Source of the DNA: Pseudidiomarina indica
GTDB taxonomy: Bacteria; Pseudomonadota; Gammaproteobacteria; Enterobacterales; Alteromonadaceae
Assembly (NCBI GenBank): GCA_029279945.1
Contig: JAJUHK010000006.1
Coordinates: forward strand, 1 to 64,000
Reading direction: 5' to 3'
DNA length: 64,000 nt
The translations under genes were made by a program, and so were the position numbers. The notes below the pieces were generated by a model, which made no database searches, was not told where the DNA came from, and was given only the letters and a program-made list of their open reading frames with translations. Numbering within the stretch: position 1 is the stretch's first letter; each line of letters begins with the position of its first letter. This document shows, piece after piece, positions 43,549 through 51,057 of the stretch.

Positions 43549-44289
43549 ATGATTAGCAGGTTAATGAGTGGGCTCTTGATCGTGATGGCGTTATGGAATG
43601 CCCCTTTATTTGGTCAAGACAAAGCCGATTATCAAACCGAGTTGGAGGAATTGAATCAGCTCTTGGAAGAATATCCAGCTTTGATCCCTAATGTGCTGTC
43701 GAGTGTGAAAGAGTTCTTCCGCCAGCGTAATGAACATCTCGCACTTATGCAAAAACATGAAGGTTGGCTGTTCAACAATGACCGCACTCATCCTTGGTAT
43801 GGTGCCGAGAATGGCTCCTTACCTGTCGTGGTGATCACCGATTACGACTGCCCTTATTGCAAACGTTTAGAGCCCCATTTGCAACGCTTGGTGGCAGAGT
43901 TCCCGCAAGTGAAAGTCATTAACGTGATGGTTCCGATTCGGCAACAAAATGTTCAAGGCGGGCGTCTGAACCCAGCCAATTTCGCGTTAAACGTGTGGCA
44001 GAACCAACCGAATCAATTTGCGGACGTCCATCGATTACTGTATGAGCAAAATGGCCTACATACGGCACAATCACTGGAGAAAATTGCTCGCCAGACCGGC
44101 ACCCGGTCACAGCTCACCAGTGCCCGTGCAACCGCTTCGGTGATCGAACAGAATCATCGGGTGTTTAGTGATTTTCAACTCCGTGGTACCCCTGCAATCA
44201 TCATGGGACCACTGATTATTCCTGGCTATGTTGATTATGACGACCTCAAAGCGGCCGTCACGAATTTGCTGGCCAACCAAACGCCTTAA
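43549..44289 (+). CDS. DsbA-family periplasmic thiol oxidoreductase (ScsC-like paralogue 1)
   Basis: 246 residues. A signal peptide (MISRLMSGLLIVMALWN..., cleavage near residue 22) and an N-terminal helical stretch (about 28-68) typical of ScsC/DsbA trimerisation stalks precede the thioredoxin fold. The active site is 'TDYDCPYCKRLEPHL' (CPYC), and the cis-Pro loop is 'LRGTPAIIMG'. About 60 percent of visible positions match the gene at 48695, including 'DYDCPYCKRLEPHLQ' and 'LNPANFALNVWQNQ'. It sits just outside the Tn7-like left end, with no DsbD-like partner of its own. Confidence 0.88.
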   Translation: MISRLMSGLLIVMALWNAPLFGQDKADYQTELEELNQLLEEYPALIPNVLSSVKEFFRQRNEHLALMQKHEGWLFNNDRTHPWYGAENGSLPVVVITDYDCPYCKRLEPHLQRLVAEFPQVKVINVMVPIRQQNVQGGRLNPANFALNVWQNQPNQFADVHRLLYEQNGLHTAQSLEKIARQTGTRSQLTSARATASVIEQNHRVFSDFQLRGTPAIIMGPLIIPGYVDYDDLKAAVTNLLANQTP

Positions 44290-44333
44290 TTATGCAATGT
44301 GGGGAAATTGCTTTATCGAAGTCACAACCTACA

Positions 44334-44395
44334 TGTGAACTAACAATAAAGTTAGTACACTAAACCCGGAATTAACAATAAAGTTTGTACACTAA
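44334..44395 (+). repeat. Tn7-like left end: terminus plus two TnsB-type sites
   Basis: The terminus TGTGAACT is followed by two 22-base repeats at 44342-44363 and 44374-44395. Both start AACAATAAAGTT and end GTACACTAA, differ at one base and are 10 bases apart. Confidence 0.85.
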
Positions 44396-44457
44396 TTGCG
44401 GGGCTAATTTTACGAAAATCTACAATCACATTGAAATTTATGGTGTTTTCGTGATTG

Positions 44458-44664
44458 TCAGGTCACGCTATCAATAAAGTCTTTATGACATTTTTTTCGA
44501 AAATCAGCGGTATTGAACTCGGTTGGGCAAAACAAATCAAAGTATGTGACAAAGTATTTTTTGTCTTTTCGTAAATCTCCAGTCCAGTTTATTTCCGTGG
44601 TAGTTCTCTTTAACACATAGGAAAACAGTCGATCATTTAGGAGCTTGACCAAATTCTCGCACAC
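44458..44664 (-). CDS. Unrecognised AT-rich ORF fragment next to the left end
   Basis: 68 residues with a GTG start, beginning 'CENLVKLLNDRLFSYVLKRTTT' and ending 'FRKKCHKDFIDSVT'. I cannot place it. It ends just inside the left repeats and its 5' end is at the junction with the truncated gdt1 copy (about 44667), so it may be the C-terminal piece of a larger lost gene. Its Lys/Phe-rich codons and low GC differ from the neighbours, pointing to foreign origin. The remaining 44396-44457 shows no gene. Confidence 0.35.
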   Translation of the reverse strand: MCENLVKLLNDRLFSYVLKRTTTEINWTGDLRKDKKYFVTYFDLFCPTEFNTADFRKKCHKDFIDSVT

Positions 44665-44667
44665 AGA

Positions 44668-44969
44668 GCCTATTTCCTGATAACGACGAGCATGATGAAG
44701 TGCGCAAGTACGGCGCTTTCATTGCCACCACCGTCTTGTTCTTTATTGCTGAAATTGGTGACAAAACACAGGTGGCCACCATTGTGCTTGGTGCGCAGTA
44801 CACCAGTGTTGTTGCAGTAACTTTAGGTACCACGCTTGGCATGATGGTCGCAAACGTGCCGGTGGTGTTACTCGGTGGTAAGTTAATGCAAAAGTTACCG
44901 CTCGATTTGGCTCGTTATATCGCCTCGGCGGTGTTTATCATACTGGGTGTTGTCGCGTTGCTTTGGTAA
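44668..44969 (+). pseudogene. 5'-truncated GDT1-family exporter copy
   Basis: Translation in the frame of the TAA at 44967-44969 gives homology to gdt1 from 'LFPDNDEHDEVRKYGAF' onward. It includes the second 'IAEIGDKTQVATIVLGAQY' repeat and the normal C-terminus ('YIASAVFIILGVVALLW'). The first repeat (about 90 residues with its EIGDKT motif) is absent, and sequence before 44668 is unrelated. Half a pore is unlikely to work alone. It is a paralogue, not an exact copy, of the gene at 42979. Confidence 0.85.
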
Positions 44970-45082
44970 GGAACGTTTGGCAAAACGTGGGCAATGGTAA
45001 AAAACTTAGCGATGATCACAAAATTGCACAGAAAGTAATCTATAGTTGATCGCACATACACGAAGCCAAGTGGAGATGTGCG

Positions 45083-45625
45083 ATGCCCCGTCTTGAAGAT
45101 AAAGTTGCCATTATTACCGGCGGTGCCGCAGGCATTGGTCTTGCTACCGTTCATGAACAAACCACCGAGCACTTCGATCGGGTGATGGCCGTGAACGTGC
45201 GTGGCGTTTTCCTTGGCATGAAGTATGCGTTGCCGCACATGTTAAAAGCGAAATCAGGTAGTATTATCAATATGTCGTCTGTTGCTGGCTTGGATGGCTT
45301 TGGCAATCTGAGCCCCTATGTGGCGTCAAAGCATGCGGTGGTTGGTCTAACTAAGTCGGCGGCACTCGAGGCCGCGTCATCTGGTGTACGTGTGAATTCG
45401 GTGCATCCATCGCCGATTCATACGCGCATAATGCGAGCGATTGAGGAGAGTATGAATCCTAGCCACGCTAAAGAAGTGCAAAGTCAATTTGAACAAAATA
45501 TTCCAATGCAGCATTATGGTGAGCCGATAGACGTTGCGAACTTAGTGTTATTTTTGGTGTCTGATGACAGTAGTTTTATTACGGGTTGCCAATATCGCGT
45601 CGACGGCGGCATGGGCGCCAGTTGA
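45083..45625 (+). pseudogene. Short-chain dehydrogenase with a large internal in-frame deletion
   Basis: 180 residues where about 250 are expected. It starts normally ('LEDKVAIITGGAAGIGLAT', TGxxxGIG motif), then at about residue 22-23 (near 45149) jumps to 'VHEQTTEHFDRVMAVNVRGVFLGMKYALPHM', which lies about 65-70 residues further on in classical SDRs. The NNAG motif is missing. The catalytic Ser ('NMSSVAG'), YxxxK ('SPYVASKHAV') and C-terminus are present. The cofactor pocket should be broken. The frame is kept, so a residual protein may be made. Confidence 0.75.
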
Positions 45626-45669
45626 AAAGCAAGAGCGATATTAGCTTTTAGATATTAGTAACGAGGGTT

Positions 45670-46044
45670 ATGTTGAGATTTGGTGCTGACAAAAAACGAG
45701 CTTACACCGCCTTAATGGCGGTATTTTGCGTGCTGTTTTTATGTTGGGGCCAACAAAGTAGCTGGGTAACAGCAAGCTGTCCGCAATCGCAGCACCATAA
45801 CCAAGCAAGCACGACTAGTGCTGGTGATATCGATAACACGGTTGTGGTGGCTGAATGCGATAGTTCGTCGCAGTTATTGCAGCAAGCGCACCTGAATATT
45901 TTAGATGGTGGCGCCGCCGTATCGTTGTTTGTCGGCATCACTTTACTAATTATTATCCGTCACTTCTTTGTTGGTTATGCGCAGGCGCCGCCCAGCTATC
46001 GGCGACGTCGTCCCCACCTTCTATTTTGTGTATTCAATGAATAA
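45670..46044 (+). CDS. Small membrane protein preceding scsB
   Basis: 124 residues, family not recognised. A hydrophobic N-terminus (about 12-34, 'YTALMAVFCVLFLCWGQQSSW') is followed by a loop with Cys and His-His (CPQSQHHN) and a second Cys. A second membrane helix (about 77-99, 'GGAAVSLFVGITLLIIIRHFF') and an Arg-rich tail complete it. By position and size it may play the part of ScsA in Scs loci, but I see no clear sequence match. Metal binding by the loop is a guess. Confidence 0.55.
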   Translation: MLRFGADKKRAYTALMAVFCVLFLCWGQQSSWVTASCPQSQHHNQASTTSAGDIDNTVVVAECDSSSQLLQQAHLNILDGGAAVSLFVGITLLIIIRHFFVGYAQAPPSYRRRRPHLLFCVFNE

Positions 46045-46119
46045 CACAGAAGCCTATTAACTCTGTGTGCACATAGTTGATATGTGCGATAAGTATTACT
46101 GAATACATGAGATAACTTT

Positions 46120-48192
46120 ATGAAGAACATTTCAAAAATCTGGTTGGCTGCGATGCTGCTGTGGCTGCTAAGTGCAAGCGCCCAAGCCCAAGTTGCGACG
46201 GACTGGATTCAACTTGAAGAGCACCCACCGGTTCAGGTGCGATTGCTGGTGCCGGGGAAAACTGACCCTGAACAGCGGCAAGTTTCAGCCTTGTTGCAGG
46301 TCAAGCTTGCTGATAATTGGAAAACCTATTGGCGAACGCCCGGTGAAGGTGGTGTACCGCCGCAACTGGCATGGCAAGCTGATTCTACTAATATCACTGA
46401 TGTTTCTTGGCGCTTTCCAGTACCTGAGCGTTTTGACGTACAAGGTATTGAAACGGTGGGTTACCAAGGTGATATCAATTTCCCGCTGCAAATTAGTGTG
46501 GCAGATTGGCAACAGCCCGTTCGCTTAGAAGGGCTACTGACCTTAGCCAGCTGTACCAATATCTGCGTGATTTCCGACTTTCCACTCGCTCTTAACTTCA
46601 CCCCAAGTGAGTTGAATGCGGACATGGATGCGCTATTTGCCTATGAGCAAGCGCAAAGTGCGTTGCCACATCGTGACCACCCGCAACTGACTGTGTCTGA
46701 CTTGGTTTGGTCGGCGTCACAGCAGCAGTTAGCCGTAACGGTAACGAATACTGAGCAATGGCAGCAGCCACGTATTTTCGTAGATAGTCTGCGTGAGGAT
46801 TATGCCGACCTCACCATTGAGTTATTAGAGCAGCAGCAACAAGGCAATGAGTTGACCGCTCGGTTTGCAATTTCGCATTGGTTGGAACAGCCAGAGTTAG
46901 CTGGCGAGACACTTCAGGTGACCATAGCGGATGAACTAATTCGTGCAGAAATGAGCGCTCAAGCTATTGCTGGTAACGTGCAGCCATCAACAGTATCCGC
47001 AAGCTGGTGGATGATACTGCCGCTGGCGTTACTTGGCGGCCTTATTCTCAACATTATGCCATGCGTACTGCCAGTACTTGGCTTAAAGCTGCAATCGGTG
47101 ATTGTTGCCGAGCGCGAGCGTGGTCAGGTACGTCGTCAATTTATTGCTTCAGCACTTGGCATCATCACCTCGTTCGTCATTCTGGCGATCATGCTGATGC
47201 TATTGAAGCTCGGTGGACATGCCATTGGTTGGGGTATTCAGTTCCAGAACCCGTATTTTATCGGGGGCATGGCGCTGGTGATTGGCCTCTTTGCTCTCTC
47301 AGTGAGTGGCTTATGGACGATTCAACTACCGCACGGCATGCAGCAGTGGGTAGCAACCCGTGGCGATCAATCAACGCTGGGTCATTTCATTCAAGGCATG
47401 TTTGCGACTTTGCTAGCAACGCCTTGTACCGCGCCGTTCTTAGGAACAGCCGTCGCTTTTGCCCTAGCGGCATCGAACCTTCAGTTACTGCTTATTTTTG
47501 TGGCGTTAGGTGTCGGTATGGCATTGCCTTGGCTGGCCGTTGCTATATGGCCTAGTGTGGCGATGAAACTCCCGAAACCCGGGCCATGGTTAAAATGGGT
47601 CAACCGGATTTTCGCGTTGTTATTGTTGCTTACCACGGCGTGGTTGATTAGTTTGCTCAGTAACCATGTCAGCGCTGACGTATTCGCATTCATTGTTGCC
47701 GCATTTGTTTTATTGGCGCTGGTATTAGCCTACCGTCGGTTTGGGCGAGCGGGCGTGATTGGTGCTATTGCGGGCACAGTGCTGCTAAGTGGCATCGGCT
47801 TGCTAGTAGGTAGTTGGACAAGTAGTCCGAAACAGCTTGAAGAACATGCTTGGCAGCAACTACAACCAAGCGTCATTGCCAGTGCCGTTGCGCAAGGCAA
47901 AGTGGTGTTTGTAGATGTTACTGCGGATTGGTGTGTGACCTGTAAAGCTAATAAAATTGGTGTGTTGTTGCAAGAGCCGGTGGCAAGCGCCTTGCGCGCT
48001 GATGATATCGTGCTTATGCAGGGGGATTGGACGCGGCCAAGTGACCAAATCACCGACTATTTGCGTAGCTACAACCGTTATGGCGTTCCATTTAATCAGG
48101 TTTATGGACCCGGTGCGCCGAATGGCATTGCGTTACCCGTGATACTGACGGATGACGCGGTACTTGAAGCAATCAAGCAGGCACGTCAATGA
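46120..48192 (+). CDS. scsB: ScsB/DsbD-family membrane thiol-disulfide reductase
   Basis: 690 residues. Signal peptide (to about 23). A long periplasmic domain (about 24-285) has the pair 'ASCTNICVI'. A DsbD-type membrane domain (about 295-565) has 'NIMPCVLPVLG' and 'LATPCTAPFLG' supplying the reactive cysteines. The C-terminal thioredoxin-like domain has 'TADWCVTCKAN'. The large N-terminal domain marks ScsB rather than DsbD. It carries electrons from cytoplasmic thioredoxin to periplasmic partners, here ScsD and ScsC. Overlap with scsD is ATGA. Confidence 0.9.
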   Translation: MKNISKIWLAAMLLWLLSASAQAQVATDWIQLEEHPPVQVRLLVPGKTDPEQRQVSALLQVKLADNWKTYWRTPGEGGVPPQLAWQADSTNITDVSWRFPVPERFDVQGIETVGYQGDINFPLQISVADWQQPVRLEGLLTLASCTNICVISDFPLALNFTPSELNADMDALFAYEQAQSALPHRDHPQLTVSDLVWSASQQQLAVTVTNTEQWQQPRIFVDSLREDYADLTIELLEQQQQGNELTARFAISHWLEQPELAGETLQVTIADELIRAEMSAQAIAGNVQPSTVSASWWMILPLALLGGLILNIMPCVLPVLGLKLQSVIVAERERGQVRRQFIASALGIITSFVILAIMLMLLKLGGHAIGWGIQFQNPYFIGGMALVIGLFALSVSGLWTIQLPHGMQQWVATRGDQSTLGHFIQGMFATLLATPCTAPFLGTAVAFALAASNLQLLLIFVALGVGMALPWLAVAIWPSVAMKLPKPGPWLKWVNRIFALLLLLTTAWLISLLSNHVSADVFAFIVAAFVLLALVLAYRRFGRAGVIGAIAGTVLLSGIGLLVGSWTSSPKQLEEHAWQQLQPSVIASAVAQGKVVFVDVTADWCVTCKANKIGVLLQEPVASALRADDIVLMQGDWTRPSDQITDYLRSYNRYGVPFNQVYGPGAPNGIALPVILTDDAVLEAIKQARQ

Positions 48193-48698
48193 AATTCTTA
48201 AAGCAATTAGCCATTTACCTCGCTATTTTTATTGCCATTAGTTTCGCGGTGGATAGCTGGCGCAGTCGTGGTTTGCCATCAGGCCCAATTGATGCACTGT
48301 CGGTGGTTACTATCGACTCGCAACAGCATGATGTTCTTGCGCACAGTCATGAACAACCCGTCCTATTGTACTTTTGGGCAACCTGGTGCCCGATATGTGA
48401 TTGGGTTTCGCCATCCATTAATTGGCTTGCCGATGATCATGAAGTGATGAGTATCGCGATTCGTTCTGGCAACGATGCCCGGGTAACAAGCTACTTGCAG
48501 CACCACGATTATCGATTTGCGACCGTCAATGATAATACGGGTGAATTAGCACGTCGTTGGCAAATCAACGCGACTCCAACGGTCGTGATTGTTGCCGACG
48601 GCGAGATTGTTTCGTATACCACCGGCGCATCAACGCCGGTTGGTTTATGGTTGCGTCTGAAGTGGGCGCAATTGATGCAAAAATTGGAGAAGTTATGA
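48189..48698 (+). CDS. scsD: ScsD, membrane-anchored TlpA-like thioredoxin
   Basis: 169 residues. One N-terminal membrane anchor (about 5-20, 'LAIYLAIFIAISFAVDSW') precedes a periplasmic thioredoxin fold with active site 'YFWATWCPICDWVSP' (WCPIC) and cis-Pro 'NATPTVVIVADG'. ScsD proteins take reducing power from ScsB in copper-stress redox systems. It overlaps scsB and scsC by four bases each, so the three form a translationally coupled unit. Confidence 0.88.
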   Translation: MKFLKQLAIYLAIFIAISFAVDSWRSRGLPSGPIDALSVVTIDSQQHDVLAHSHEQPVLLYFWATWCPICDWVSPSINWLADDHEVMSIAIRSGNDARVTSYLQHHDYRFATVNDNTGELARRWQINATPTVVIVADGEIVSYTTGASTPVGLWLRLKWAQLMQKLEKL

Positions 48699-49423
48699 AG
48701 TACCTTTTAAGCACAGTAGTTTCGTTATTGTTTGTTGTTAGCGTGGCAGCGAGCGCGCAACAAGCGGCAAATCAACCCCAGCGACTTGAGCAAATTAACG
48801 AATTGCTGAAGCAAAACCCAGAAGTTATTCCGAGCGTGTTAAATAGCTTGCAGCAATACATTGCAAGCAAAAAAACTGCCGAGCAAGCGCAGCGTGATCA
48901 TGGTAAGTGGTTACTTGATAACGATGATGCGCACCCGTGGTTTGGGGCTGAAAACGGCTCTGTTCCGGTTATTGTCTTTACAGATTATGACTGCCCATAT
49001 TGCAAACGTTTAGAGCCTCATTTGCAAAAACTAGTGGAAGAGTTTCCACAAGTGAAAGTGATTAATGTGTTGGTACCGTTGCGTCAGCAGAGTGTACAGG
49101 GGGGCAACTTGAACCCAGCAAACTTTGCCTTGAATGTATGGCAGAATCAGCGTGAGCAGTTTGCTGAAGTGCATGAACTACTCTATAAAAAGAACGGTCT
49201 GCATACCGGTAAATCGCTCGAACAAATTGCGCGTAAAACCGGAACCCGCTCGCAATTAGATAGCCCGAAGGCGACGCCAACCATTATTGAGCGTAACTAT
49301 CGGGTATTCTCTGATTTTCAATTGCGTGGAACGCCGGCAATTATGGTTGGCGGACAAACCATTCCAGGTTACGTTGAATATGCTGAGTTGAAACAAGTTG
49401 TTCAACAAGCCGTCGCGCATTAA
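48695..49423 (+). CDS. scsC: ScsC/DsbA-family periplasmic thiol oxidoreductase (paralogue 2)
   Basis: 242 residues from the ATG overlapping the scsD stop. The frame extends to 48557 inside scsD, but GGAGA supports this start. Signal peptide MKYLLSTVVSLLFVVSVAASAQ. An N-terminal helical stalk (about 28-65) comes before the thioredoxin fold. The active site is 'TDYDCPYCKRLEPHL' and the cis-Pro loop 'LRGTPAIMVGGQTIPGYVEY'. Close paralogue of the gene at 43549, with its DsbD-type partner in the same operon, unlike the outer copy. Confidence 0.9.
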   Translation: MKYLLSTVVSLLFVVSVAASAQQAANQPQRLEQINELLKQNPEVIPSVLNSLQQYIASKKTAEQAQRDHGKWLLDNDDAHPWFGAENGSVPVIVFTDYDCPYCKRLEPHLQKLVEEFPQVKVINVLVPLRQQSVQGGNLNPANFALNVWQNQREQFAEVHELLYKKNGLHTGKSLEQIARKTGTRSQLDSPKATPTIIERNYRVFSDFQLRGTPAIMVGGQTIPGYVEYAELKQVVQQAVAH

Positions 49424-49465
49424 TGTGAAGTAATCAATGTTACAGAAACTCGCAATAGTTCTACT

Positions 49466-49494
49466 GGCGCCCTTGCTGATATGGCAAGGGCGCC
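49466..49494 (+). terminator. Strong hairpin after scsC
   Basis: GGCGCCCTTGC (49466-49476) and GCAAGGGCGCC (49484-49494) make a perfect 11-bp stem with a 7-base loop, 43 bases after the scsC stop. Only a weak AAGTTATA follows, so termination may be inefficient or need another factor. Confidence 0.5.
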
Positions 49495-49589
49495 AAGTTA
49501 TAGGCACACGCCATTCGAGAAATCTAAGCTTAAAGCGACACATGTCTGGTATACTTGCGCCTCGCTTTCCGATTAAGAAGAACCCCACC

Positions 49590-49832
49590 ATGCCAAATAC
49601 AGCACCAGCCACCCAACAATTCTCAGACGTTGGCCTTAACAATGAGCTTTTAAAAAGCTTAAAGGAGGCGGGCTATCAGCAGATGACGCCGGTTCAAGCC
49701 ATGAGCTTACCGTTGGTATTACGCGGTGATGATGTGGTGGTGCAGGCACAAACGGGCTCTGGCAAAACCGCCGTATTTGCTTTGGGGATACTTGCCAAAC
49801 TGTACACACTTTATTGTTATTTTGTGTGTTAG
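49590..49832 (+). pseudogene. dbpA: DEAD-box RNA helicase (DbpA-like) truncated by the Tn7-like right end
   Basis: The first about 70 residues match DEAD-box helicases: Q motif 'GYQQMTPVQAMSLP' and Walker A 'AQTGSGKTAVFALGILAKL'. At about 49797-49800 the frame runs into the transposon repeat and reads 'YTLYCYFVC' to a TAG stop. All later motifs (DEAD, SAT, helicase C) are missing. The TPVQA pattern suggests DbpA rather than RhlE. No remainder of the gene is in the window. Confidence 0.9.
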
Positions 49833-49858
49833 TGCACAAACTTTATTGTCAGTTTACA
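49797..49858 (-). repeat. Tn7-like right end: terminus plus two TnsB-type sites
   Basis: Minus strand, from the tip: TGTAAACT (49858-49851), a repeat at 49850-49829 (GACAATAAAG...GCACTAA) and a second, weaker repeat at 49818-49797 (AACAATAAAG...). They are inverted relative to the left-end repeats. The tip is 4 bases from the yhiN stop codon. Confidence 0.85.
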
Positions 49859-49862
49859 GTAG

Positions 49863-51053
49863 CTAAAGGCTTTGCCCGCAGGCCCAGCCACTGGACCATG
49901 CCCATTGGAAGTTGTAGCCACCTAACCAGCCAGTGACATCGAGCACTTCGCCAATAAAATAGAGCCCAGGCTGGCGGGTGCTGGCCATGGTTTTGGAGTT
50001 TACTTCACGTGTATCGACGCCGCCTAAGGTAACTTCGGCGGTGCGATAACCTTCCGTACCATTAGGTTTAATCGTCCAGTTGGTCAAGGTATCAGCGATT
50101 TGCTGTAACAAGGCATTGCTACAATCAGCGAGATTTTTATCAGGCCATTGATAGTGCTCAGCTAATGCTAGGGCGAGACGCTTTGGCAGCCATTCTTGTA
50201 CAGCTGTTCGCAAGCCCAGTCGCGGTCGCTGTTGGCGTAGGTCGATGAGTGTATCGAACACTGCGTGGTGTGGGAGTAAGTTAATCTGAATGGTTTCACC
50301 GGGGTGCCAGAAAGACGAAATCTGCAACATAGCAGGTCCAGATAAGCCACGATGAGTAAACAACATGGCTTCCTTGAACTGACAGCGTTGGTTGGTTGCA
50401 ATGACATCAACAGCAAGCCCTGATAATTCAGCGAACTGTTGTTTATCACTATCATGCAAGGTGAACGGGACTAAGCCGGCGCGAACTGGCACGATGTGAT
50501 GCCCAAATTGTTCTGCCAATTGGTACCCAAATGGCGTGGCGCCTAACTTTGGCATGGACAATCCACCGCAGGCAACAACTAATTGCTCAGCCCGAAGGGT
50601 ACCCTGGTCAGTCGTTAACAGATAACCATCACGACCATAGTCGACGGTGGAGATTTGCGTGCGTAGCTGAATGCGGGCACCAGCTTGGCGGCATTCTGTC
50701 AGCAGCATGGTAACGATGTCTTTGGCGCTATGATCACAAAACAGTTGCCCCAAGGTTTTTTCGTGGTAGGCAATCCCGTGTCGAGTGACCATGTCAATAA
50801 AATCCCACTGGGTGAAGCGGCTTAACGCCGATTTACAGAAGTGCGGATTGTCGGACAGATAGTTTTCAGGGCCAGCGTATAAATTGGTGAAGTTGCAGCG
50901 TCCCCCACCGGAAATAAGAATTTTTTTGCCGGCCTGCTTGGCGTGATCAACAACTAATACCCGTCGACCGCGCTGCGCGGCAATGGCAGCACAAAGAAGG
51001 CCGGCAGCGCCGGCCCCTATAATAATCACATCATGAGATTCAGTCTGCGCCAC
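49863..51053 (-). CDS. yhiN: YhiN/HI0933-family NAD(P)/FAD-dependent oxidoreductase
   Basis: 396 residues from a GTG start with AAGGG upstream. The ATG at 51077 lies in the last codons of the peroxiredoxin gene and is less likely. Rossmann FAD motif 'VIIIGAGAAGLLCAAIAAQRG', then 'ISGGGRCNFTN', 'VVACGGLSMPKLGATPFGYQLAEQFGH' and the C-terminal 'FIGEVLDVTGWLGGYNFQWAWSSGWACG', all HI0933-type signatures. The function is poorly defined. Its 3' end is the landing point of the Tn7-like right end. Confidence 0.9.
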   Translation of the reverse strand: MAQTESHDVIIIGAGAAGLLCAAIAAQRGRRVLVVDHAKQAGKKILISGGGRCNFTNLYAGPENYLSDNPHFCKSALSRFTQWDFIDMVTRHGIAYHEKTLGQLFCDHSAKDIVTMLLTECRQAGARIQLRTQISTVDYGRDGYLLTTDQGTLRAEQLVVACGGLSMPKLGATPFGYQLAEQFGHHIVPVRAGLVPFTLHDSDKQQFAELSGLAVDVIATNQRCQFKEAMLFTHRGLSGPAMLQISSFWHPGETIQINLLPHHAVFDTLIDLRQQRPRLGLRTAVQEWLPKRLALALAEHYQWPDKNLADCSNALLQQIADTLTNWTIKPNGTEGYRTAEVTLGGVDTREVNSKTMASTRQPGLYFIGEVLDVTGWLGGYNFQWAWSSGWACGQSL

Positions 51054-51057
51054 AGAG

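Larger units (their letters stand above)
44334..49858 (+). mobile_element. Defective Tn7-like element carrying an Scs redox operon
   Basis: The left end begins TGTGAACT (44334-44341) and runs into two direct 22-base repeats. The right end, read inward on the minus strand, begins TGTAAACT (49858-49851) and runs into two repeats of the same family. The plan (8-base TGT... terminus, then ACAATAAAG repeats facing inward) is that of Tn7 and TnsB sites. No tnsA/B/C/D/tniQ or other transposase is inside. Genes at both inner edges (gdt1-like, dbpA) are truncated. No 5-bp target duplication is seen (CTACA left, GTAGC right). The element is inferred to be immobile alone or movable only in trans. Confidence 0.8.

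Noticed and set aside
44329-49863. 5-bp target duplication flanking the Tn7-like element
   Set aside because: CTACA at the left and GTAGC at the right do not match in either orientation as a direct repeat. I record its absence instead.
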